DNA of 28,287 nt, taken from assembly GCA_964513205.1 (NCBI GenBank), contig CAZELP010000022.1:1-28287 (forward strand). The letters run 5' to 3'. Positions within the stretch are counted from its first letter, which is position 1; each line of letters starts with the position of its first letter. This DNA is from JAGVJT01 sp964513205. Lineage in GTDB: Bacteria > Pseudomonadota > Gammaproteobacteria > Legionellales > Legionellaceae. The translations under genes were made by a program, and so were the position numbers. The notes under the pieces are model-generated. The model was not told the DNA's origin and did not search any database. It worked only from the letters and a program-made list of their open reading frames with translations. Shown in pieces: positions 23,442-28,287 of this stretch.

Positions 23442-24648
23442 TGTCTTCCACTCTTTTATCAATAATGCGTGTTACACAAGAATCAGACCACACATTCAGT
23501 GCCGTCTCTAACATGTCAATCAAACTATAAAAAGGCAAAATAATCCCCATCAAGGCAATCGGCACATTCATACTTGCCAACAAACTCACGCTTAAGAAAA
23601 AACACCCCATTGGAATACCTGCATTGCCAATTGCAGAAACCGTTGCCACAATAACCCAAATTCCCATCATGCCATAGGTAATAGGAGTGCCATTGTTTTG
23701 CATCAAGTAGATTACGGTTGTAAAAATAAAAGCGGCACAACCATTCATATTGATGCTCGTGCAAAGTGGCAAAACGAAACGACTGACTTCTGGTTTAACA
23801 TGTAATTTTTTCTCAATCACATCCATCGTGATAGGCAATGTCCCCGCCGAGGATTTAGAAAAAAATGCAAGTGACAAAGCCGGCAACATCCCCTTCATCA
23901 TGTTGAAAGGCTTGATGTGATTTGCTTTGAGCCAAATTGGCAACACGACAAATCCTTGTATCAAATTGGCCATAACAATCACGGCTAAATACTCACCAAT
24001 CCCTCGCAAATCGCCACCAGAACGAAGCTCTACGACTGTTGTGGTAATAAATCCATATAAACCGATTGGTATAATGGTAATCACCCAACGCGTCATCACC
24101 ATCAGTAAACTGTGTAATCCCTTAAAGAAATGCGTAATGGTCTGACGAGCGTCTTGATCAGGAATAAATCGAACCGCAATCCCAATCACAATCCCCAAAA
24201 ACAAAACACTCAATACCTGATTTTCCAAAAAAGGAGTCAAAAAATTTTCAGGAAGCAAGTGAGCGACATGATCCCAATACGTCAATGAGTTTGAAGGTAA
24301 CACAACCGTCGTCGAAACCAGATGAGTCACTGACTGTGGCGCTATGATTCGATATAAAAAAGAACTAATCAAAGCCGCAATAAATGTTGTGCTCAATGTG
24401 TAAGTCAACGTTTTTTGCCACACGCCACGCATCAAACCATCAGATTTATAATGCGCCAATGTCACAATAATTGACAAAGCAATAATCGGTAAACTGACAC
24501 ACTTAAAAATCCGAATAAAAACATTTGAAATAAACGCACCAAGCGACTGAAAAAAAGCCACATCGCTGCAACCACTCCAAATCCCAAGGGCGATCATCAG
24601 AAGGTACAACAAAGGCATGCGGAATTGGGCCGACTTTAATAAAGACAT
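23434..24648 (-). CDS. Dicarboxylate/amino acid:cation symporter (SLC1/DAACS family)
   Basis: A 404-residue membrane carrier that couples uptake of a C4-dicarboxylate or acidic/neutral amino acid to Na+ or H+. Transport-core motifs are LSLAFFSKSSAGTLPITM (the serine-rich hairpin), SINMNGCAAFIFT (TM7; NMDGT in most members) and SAIGNAGIPMGCFFLS (HP2). The ATG at 24648 follows GAAGAG; the longer frame to 24666 starts at a TTG. The replacement of the usual NMDGT aspartate-threonine by NGC may alter substrate or ion binding. It is the first gene of an overlapping run with GT2, GtrA, deacetylase and GT39, though its function need not be linked to theirs. Confidence 0.88.
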   Translation of the reverse strand: MSLLKSAQFRMPLLYLLMIALGIWSGCSDVAFFQSLGAFISNVFIRIFKCVSLPIIALSIIVTLAHYKSDGLMRGVWQKTLTYTLSTTFIAALISSFLYRIIAPQSVTHLVSTTVVLPSNSLTYWDHVAHLLPENFLTPFLENQVLSVLFLGIVIGIAVRFIPDQDARQTITHFFKGLHSLLMVMTRWVITIIPIGLYGFITTTVVELRSGGDLRGIGEYLAVIVMANLIQGFVVLPIWLKANHIKPFNMMKGMLPALSLAFFSKSSAGTLPITMDVIEKKLHVKPEVSRFVLPLCTSINMNGCAAFIFTTVIYLMQNNGTPITYGMMGIWVIVATVSAIGNAGIPMGCFFLSVSLLASMNVPIALMGIILPFYSLIDMLETALNVWSDSCVTRIIDKRVEDNE

Positions 24649-24697
24649 TCTGAGCTCTTCATGCAAAAAGTATTACAGTTTATCACACCATATCAAC

Positions 24698-25150
24698 TTA
24701 AGGATACAAGTACCAGTTTAGCAAAGCAGAATCCAGTAAAACAGTGGTCTTTTTACATGGGCCACAAGCGGCTAAAGTTGCCCATCGCACTGTAAGCCGA
24801 ATATCAGCTGAATCAATTGAAACAAACCAGTGTTGTGTGCCTTGTAAGCCAGGCTCGAAAGAAAAACTCAAACACGCATCACACACCTCTTTCTGTACCG
24901 TGACAGGAAAACCAAGTTCTGTAAAACAAGCGTGCTGCGTGCAAGCATTCAGTCGTTGCGCTGTCGTTTTTTTTAAAAAAGACCATGCTTCTCGTTCGAT
25001 CGTTGTTGTTGTTTTTCTATTTTCCTCCAACGAAAAAGTCACCTTATTCAATAAAATTAAGCCATGCTCGAGTGACAACCATAAACCAGCTAAAATCACC
25101 GTCAAAACCAAGGTAGACCACAAAATCATGCCATTTAAAGAATGCGTCAT
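24698..25150 (-). CDS. Small cysteine-rich PilX/GspK-like prepilin-type protein
   Basis: A 150-residue protein with one N-terminal hydrophobic helix after HSLNG (about 8-27), arranged like minor pilins of the PilX or GspK group, which lack the conserved glutamate at +5. The rest is soluble and contains six cysteines as CX4C (C70, C75), CX2C (C90, C93) and CX2C (C129, C132). These could form disulfides or bind a metal. The ATG at 25150 overlaps the upstream PilW-like stop (ATGA). Assignment rests on position and topology rather than strong motif identity, so treat it as an unrecognised protein of the minor-pilin operon. Confidence 0.6.
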   Translation of the reverse strand: MTHSLNGMILWSTLVLTVILAGLWLSLEHGLILLNKVTFSLEENRKTTTTIEREAWSFLKKTTAQRLNACTQHACFTELGFPVTVQKEVCDACLSFSFEPGLQGTQHWFVSIDSADIRLTVRWATLAACGPCKKTTVLLDSALLNWYLYP

Positions 25151-25857
25151 CCATTTCTTCCTCGTATCGTCATCCAGAGACGTTCTTCGTTGAGCTTCAT
25201 TTTCAATACAAAATGAGTGCCCTCTCTAACTAAATCAGCGGAGATCATCGAAATAACGTCGCTTAACTCATCAAGATGATGCTGTTTGTAGAAAAGCTTA
25301 TGATTTTTTATTAAAAATGCCTCAGATATCCACTCTCCAACATAAAAAATGCCTTCATATTCATACTGGATAGGCTCTTTCAATGTGAGATAGCTTTTTT
25401 CTTTTTCTGAGCTTATCGAATCAACCTCATGCACTTCAGCTTGATGGCAATTGGCAATCAAAACTGGCCGATTTGGATTGAGATCCATTCTATCCAGCAC
25501 TAATTTATTTTTATTTTCAATCCATCGTACGCGAGAAAAATGACCACTCATGTGTCGAAAATGCAAATGAAATGGCATAGAAAGCTCAACATCAATTAAA
25601 CGCTCTGGATTACTTCGTGTATCTATTCGAGTCAATTGCTTCAACGAGCGACATGGAGTAAAACCGGCTAAATGAGCACGAGATTGAATAAAAGACCATA
25701 CAAAAGCGCGCTCTTCAATTGCTTTAATTTGCATTAAAGTGGCATGTATTTGCTGTTGAACCGAAAGCATATTGCGCATCAAAAAAATCAGAATGACACT
25801 TGATAAGCATAAAGAGGCGGTGAGCTCAATTAAACTATAGCCTCTCGAATGCATCAT
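25147..25857 (-). CDS. PilW/GspJ-like minor prepilin
   Basis: A 236-residue protein with a class III signal: MMHSRG cleaved before Y, then YSLIELTASLCLSSVILIFLM, with the glutamate at +5 needed for pilus or pseudopilus assembly. The soluble domain after about residue 35 has no motif I recognise. Two cysteines (in FTPCRSL and IANCHQAE) may pair. It overlaps the upstream PilV-like gene by 23 bp and the downstream gene by 4. Type IV pili and type II secretion both use such V-W-X or I-J-K trios. No pilY1, fimT or gsp genes lie next to it, so which machine it serves is undecided. Confidence 0.72.
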   Translation of the reverse strand: MMHSRGYSLIELTASLCLSSVILIFLMRNMLSVQQQIHATLMQIKAIEERAFVWSFIQSRAHLAGFTPCRSLKQLTRIDTRSNPERLIDVELSMPFHLHFRHMSGHFSRVRWIENKNKLVLDRMDLNPNRPVLIANCHQAEVHEVDSISSEKEKSYLTLKEPIQYEYEGIFYVGEWISEAFLIKNHKLFYKQHHLDELSDVISMISADLVREGTHFVLKMKLNEERLWMTIRGRNG

Positions 25858-26011
25858 CAGTCGCCATTAATAAGTTTTGTTTTGATAAAATACTAAAAAA
25901 TACTTGATGGGCATGGGTCTGTTGCTTTACGGTGAGAAGAAAAGTAAAAGTGACAAGACACATCGCCACCAGTACTTCGAAAAAAGAAAATCCATGTGCG
26001 GTATTCATCAT
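25835..26011 (-). CDS. Very short PilV/GspI-like prepilin
   Basis: Only 59 residues from the ATG at 26011, with AAGGA five bases upstream. A second ATG at 26008 is also possible. It holds a clear class III prepilin signal: MMNTAHG, then FSFFEVLVAMCLVTFTFLLTV with glutamate at +5. The remainder after the helix is about 30 residues. Standard PilV or GspI proteins are more than 110 residues, so this is either a reduced pilin or a remnant. It is followed by overlapping PilW- and PilX-like genes, and the intact frame and coupling argue for function. The frame extends upstream to a non-ATG codon at 26071, but that part has no support. Confidence 0.65.
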   Translation of the reverse strand: MMNTAHGFSFFEVLVAMCLVTFTFLLTVKQQTHAHQVFFSILSKQNLLMATDDAFERL

Positions 26012-26084
26012 CCTTGTCCTTGAAGTTGGAATAGCGCAAAAGAGATTAGCAAAACAAACAGGAATAGACAATACAGGAGTTTTT

Positions 26085-27227
26085 ATGGTTTTTTCTTATG
26101 AACAATTGCCACATTACGGTATACAAACATTATCTCCCTACTTACCAGGAAAATCACCCGAAGCAGTCCTCAAAGAATATGGCATTTCAGATGTGATTAA
26201 ATTAGCGAGCAACGAAAATCCACTCGGCACCAGCGAAAGTGTGCTTCAAGCGCTTAAAAAAATAACCAACCACGACATTTCGACTTATCACACCACAAGT
26301 CTTCACCCTTTTAGAGACATATTGGCGAATAAATTCGGGCTTGAACGCGAAATGATTTTTTTAAGCAACGGCTCAGACACTATTTTTTACTACATTCTCC
26401 TGTGTTTCGCACTCCACTCAGGCAAACGAGTGGTGACACATGAAAAAGCATTTATTCAATATCAAATACAAGCAAAAATTCTGAATATACCCATTCATTT
26501 CACAGCACTCAAAGAAGGAATGCATGTTGACATAGACGCATTGATTCAAGCGGCAAAAGCAAACACCGCAGTTATTTTTTTGGCTAACCCCAATAATCCA
26601 ACAGGCTTACTCATAGAGCCATCCGAGTGCATTCGATTACTGTCTTCTGTCTCAGAGGGAGTGATTGTTGTATTAGATGAAGCTTATTTTGAATTTCTAC
26701 CCGAATCGAAACGCTCCGATGCAGCCAAACTCTTGGCGCGATATCCGAATCTCATCATTACACGGACATTTTCCAAAATATACGGTTTAGCAGCATTGAG
26801 GCTTGGATATGCCCTGACAAATCCAAATTTGTGCGCACTCCTGTATCGAATACAACTGCCATTTATCGTAAATTTAGCTGCATTTACTGCGGCAGAAGCG
26901 GCGTTATCTGATCATCTGTTTTTAGAGAAAACACTTGAAAACAATGAAAAAGGAATGATTCAGCTGAAAGAAGGCCTCAAAAAAATGCAGCTTGAATTCC
27001 TGCCCAGTCATACAAATTTTATTATGTTCAACACTCCATACGATGCGCAAAAAGTTGACGCTGAACTACAAAAACAAGGTGTGATTGTAAGACCGCTAAA
27101 TCCCTATGGTCTTACGCAATCTTTGCGTGTTACGATTGGCACACCAGAGCAAAATCAGCGATTTTTAAACGCACTTACTCATTCATTAGAGGAGCTCGAA
27201 CATGACCATATCGAATCAAAAATGTGA
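26085..27227 (+). CDS. hisC: HisC-like histidinol-phosphate/aromatic aminotransferase
   Basis: A 380-residue PLP aminotransferase of fold type I. The PLP lysine is K231 in RTFSKIYGLA. Other markers are LASNENPLG (40-48), FLANPNNPTG (cofactor phosphate and ring contacts), VVLDEAYFEF with the pyridine-N aspartate at 198, and RLGYA with the carboxylate-binding arginine near 239. The ATG at 26085 follows GGAG; the frame back to 25932 overlaps the divergent pilin gene and is rejected. Sequence alone does not separate histidinol-phosphate from Phe/Tyr specificity. No other his genes are nearby, while the next gene, phhB, overlaps by 26 nt. An aromatic aminotransferase role is therefore quite possible. 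Confidence 0.88.
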   Translation: MVFSYEQLPHYGIQTLSPYLPGKSPEAVLKEYGISDVIKLASNENPLGTSESVLQALKKITNHDISTYHTTSLHPFRDILANKFGLEREMIFLSNGSDTIFYYILLCFALHSGKRVVTHEKAFIQYQIQAKILNIPIHFTALKEGMHVDIDALIQAAKANTAVIFLANPNNPTGLLIEPSECIRLLSSVSEGVIVVLDEAYFEFLPESKRSDAAKLLARYPNLIITRTFSKIYGLAALRLGYALTNPNLCALLYRIQLPFIVNLAAFTAAEAALSDHLFLEKTLENNEKGMIQLKEGLKKMQLEFLPSHTNFIMFNTPYDAQKVDAELQKQGVIVRPLNPYGLTQSLRVTIGTPEQNQRFLNALTHSLEELEHDHIESKM

Positions 27228-27537
27228 ACCTTGTGAAGGGATTGGCACAACATTGAATGCAGATCAAATCAAACAGTTGATGCCACAACTCAATAAAGCA
27301 TGGCAAGTTACGACAGATTTGAAACAATTGAAACGCTCGTTCCAATTCAAAAATTTTTACGAAACCATGGCGTTTGTTAATGCGATTGCATGGTTTGCCA
27401 ATCAAGACAATCATCATCCCGATCTTGAAATTGGTTATAATTACTGTCACGTCACTTACATGACACATGCGTTACAAGGATTGACACACAATGACTTCAT
27501 TTGTGCCGCCAAAATCGATGGACTCCTAAACACTTAA
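27202..27537 (+). CDS. phhB: Pterin-4a-carbinolamine dehydratase
   Basis: A 111-residue enzyme that dehydrates 4a-hydroxytetrahydropterin, recycling the cofactor of phenylalanine hydroxylase. The active-site histidine cluster is in NQDNHHPDLEIGYNYCHVTYMTH (about 68-90), preceded by the KAWQV and FKNFYETMAFVNAIAWFA helix of the family. Length matches bacterial PhhB. The ATG at 27202 has GGAG eight bases upstream and lies inside the end of the hisC-like gene, giving a 26-nt overlap that suggests coupling. No phhA is in the window; it would be expected elsewhere. A hairpin follows the stop. Confidence 0.93.
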   Translation: MTISNQKCEPCEGIGTTLNADQIKQLMPQLNKAWQVTTDLKQLKRSFQFKNFYETMAFVNAIAWFANQDNHHPDLEIGYNYCHVTYMTHALQGLTHNDFICAAKIDGLLNT

Positions 27538-27542
27538 CTTCT

Positions 27543-27583
27543 TGTCAGCATAACGCATCAGTTGAAGTCGCATTATGCTGACA
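27543..27583. terminator. Hairpin downstream of phhB
   Basis: TGTCAGCATAACGC (27543-27556) pairs with 27570-27583 at 13 of 14 positions across a 13-nt loop. It starts 6 bp after the phhB stop and 17 bp before the next promoter. No T-tract follows. It may end the phhB transcript, act as an mRNA-stabilising structure, or be a protein-binding palindrome. Confidence 0.4.
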
Positions 27584-27599
27584 TCGCGCCCCATATTCT

Positions 27600-27633
27600 T
27601 TGAACAAAAATTCAACTTGAAGTATAATTCAAG
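27600..27633 (+). promoter_or_regulatory. Sigma-70 promoter with two inverted-repeat operators
   Basis: TTGAAC (27600-27605) and TATAAT (27623-27628) are separated by 17 bp, a near-perfect promoter 40 bp before the ATG of the last gene. Two copies of TTGAA-N6-TTCAA lie over it: 27600-27615 across the -35 and 27617-27632 across the -10, with centres 17 bp apart. A dimeric repressor binding both would block polymerase. The promoter is well supported; the operator role is inferred. Confidence 0.6.
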
Positions 27634-27667
27634 CCCACTAAATATGGCGCACCCCAATAAGGTTATT

Positions 27668-28287
27668 ATGTTTTCATCGGGCTCTTCTCACTATTTTTTT
27701 AAGCGATGTCCAGATCGATTTGGCTCCCAGCAACGCAACTACTTAAAACGAGTTGCAAGAATTGTTGAACGAACCGCTGCAAACATTCAAGATGCAGTTA
27801 TCAAACAACATGATTTAAAGCATTTATTTCATGATTTGTTACGAGACCTAGGGACAGAAAGACATCGCATTGCAATGAGCCATGACACCGAGTCAGCAGA
27901 GATGTACGGTCAACTGCGGGATACTCCTGACGCATTTGGTGTTTTCATGTACACGAGTCTGTATGACATCTATCGAGAGCATAATCAACAATTACTTCAT
28001 CGTATCCAAAATTATCTCCGACAGATACCACACACCGCGCTGTCATTTGAAAAAAACAATATGCAAGTTATCGAGGAGCCTTGCTTGAATACACAAACAT
28101 CAGCAGAAATATCCATTTTCACATGTCAAACCAAAGACTATCGAGGCCCTGAATATTATCGCAGTTATTATGAGCAAATGTGTCATATGTGCTCAATTAC
28201 TCCTCTAAAACGATCAGACTCCATCGAAGATTGTCTGAATCATCTCATGAGCAAAGAGGTAATGGCGCTGATCAGAGAAAAATCTAT
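27668..28287 (+). CDS. Unrecognised protein, N-terminal part (runs off the window)
   Basis: An open reading frame of at least 206 codons with no stop before the window edge. It starts at ATG 27668 with AAGG five bases upstream and a strong promoter before it. The protein begins MFSSGSSHYFFKRCPDRFGS, is soluble-looking and rather basic at the start, and has no signal peptide or membrane span. A predicted helical stretch spans about 20-70. Cysteines occur at 14 and later in EEPCLN, FTCQTK, CHMC and EDCLNH, and the segment from about 160 is rich in tyrosine (YRGPEYYRSYYEQM). I recognise no family. Its position after phhB with its own promoter suggests a separately regulated accessory gene; a secreted effector is possible but unproven. 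Confidence 0.7.
   Translation, partial: MFSSGSSHYFFKRCPDRFGSQQRNYLKRVARIVERTAANIQDAVIKQHDLKHLFHDLLRDLGTERHRIAMSHDTESAEMYGQLRDTPDAFGVFMYTSLYDIYREHNQQLLHRIQNYLRQIPHTALSFEKNNMQVIEEPCLNTQTSAEISIFTCQTKDYRGPEYYRSYYEQMCHMCSITPLKRSDSIEDCLNHLMSKEVMALIREKS

Noticed and set aside
24744..25193. A 149-codon plus-strand frame opposite the PilX-like gene
   Set aside because: It mirrors the minus-strand gene, which has an ATGA overlap with its neighbour. The plus frame has no promoter or ribosome site I can see.
25932..26084. N-terminal extension of the HisC-like frame
   Set aside because: It runs through the start of the divergent PilV-like gene, and the ATG at 26085 has a good ribosome site and family-like start.

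Overview
The window reads as a gene-dense, AT-rich chromosomal segment of a gammaproteobacterium. The housekeeping genes (dam, rdgC, bamD, hslVU, zur, dapDE, mutY, rpsT) are of gammaproteobacterial type. Three MFS carriers resemble the phthalate-permease-like Pht transporters typical of Legionella and Coxiella relatives. Together with a leaderless SGNH hydrolase, an orphan short GspC and a minor pilin set, this points to Legionellales or a similar intracellular or amoeba-associated lineage. That placement is inference. No tRNA, rRNA, CRISPR array, insertion sequence or prophage was seen.

Layout. 1-362: 3' end of dam. 408-4206 (minus): maeB followed by two Pht-like MFS carriers. 4333-4548 (minus): rpmE with a strong terminator. 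4644-6815 (minus): wrbA and two AP-endonuclease paralogues in overlapping order. 6909-7835 (plus): rdgC. 7869-8660 (minus): bamD. 8790-10713 (minus): hslVU behind a heat-shock-like promoter. 10780-13722 (minus): MFS carrier, deoB, zur. 14003-15376 (minus): SGNH hydrolase. 15473-16876 (plus): rpsT, then mutY. 16815-17727 (minus): short gspC and a Sel1-like lipoprotein. 17811-19774 (plus): dapD-dapE. 19814-24648 (minus): SLC1-type symporter, GT2, GtrA, YdjC/ChbG deacetylase and ArnT-like GT39 in one overlapping run. 24698-26011 (minus): three small prepilin-like genes. 26085-27537 (plus): hisC-like aminotransferase and phhB. 27668 to the end (plus): an unrecognised open reading frame under a well-formed promoter.

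How the genes work together. The main accessory theme is envelope and nutrient acquisition. GT2-GtrA-YdjC-GT39 has the parts list of the Francisella FlmF2/NaxD/FlmK pathway, which makes a polyprenyl-phosphate amino sugar and moves it to lipid A. The MFS-deoB pair suggests nucleoside uptake feeding pentose salvage, and maeB-MFS-MFS suggests uptake tied to C4-acid metabolism. wrbA-xth-xth looks like an oxidative-damage unit, and hisC-phhB hints at aromatic amino acid metabolism. The least explained part is the final open reading frame. Its promoter carries two TTGAA-N6-TTCAA inverted repeats exactly 17 bp apart.

Many genes here have a far upstream in-frame TTG that is probably not used. Starts were moved inward where a Shine-Dalgarno sequence or family length supported it, and each case is noted.
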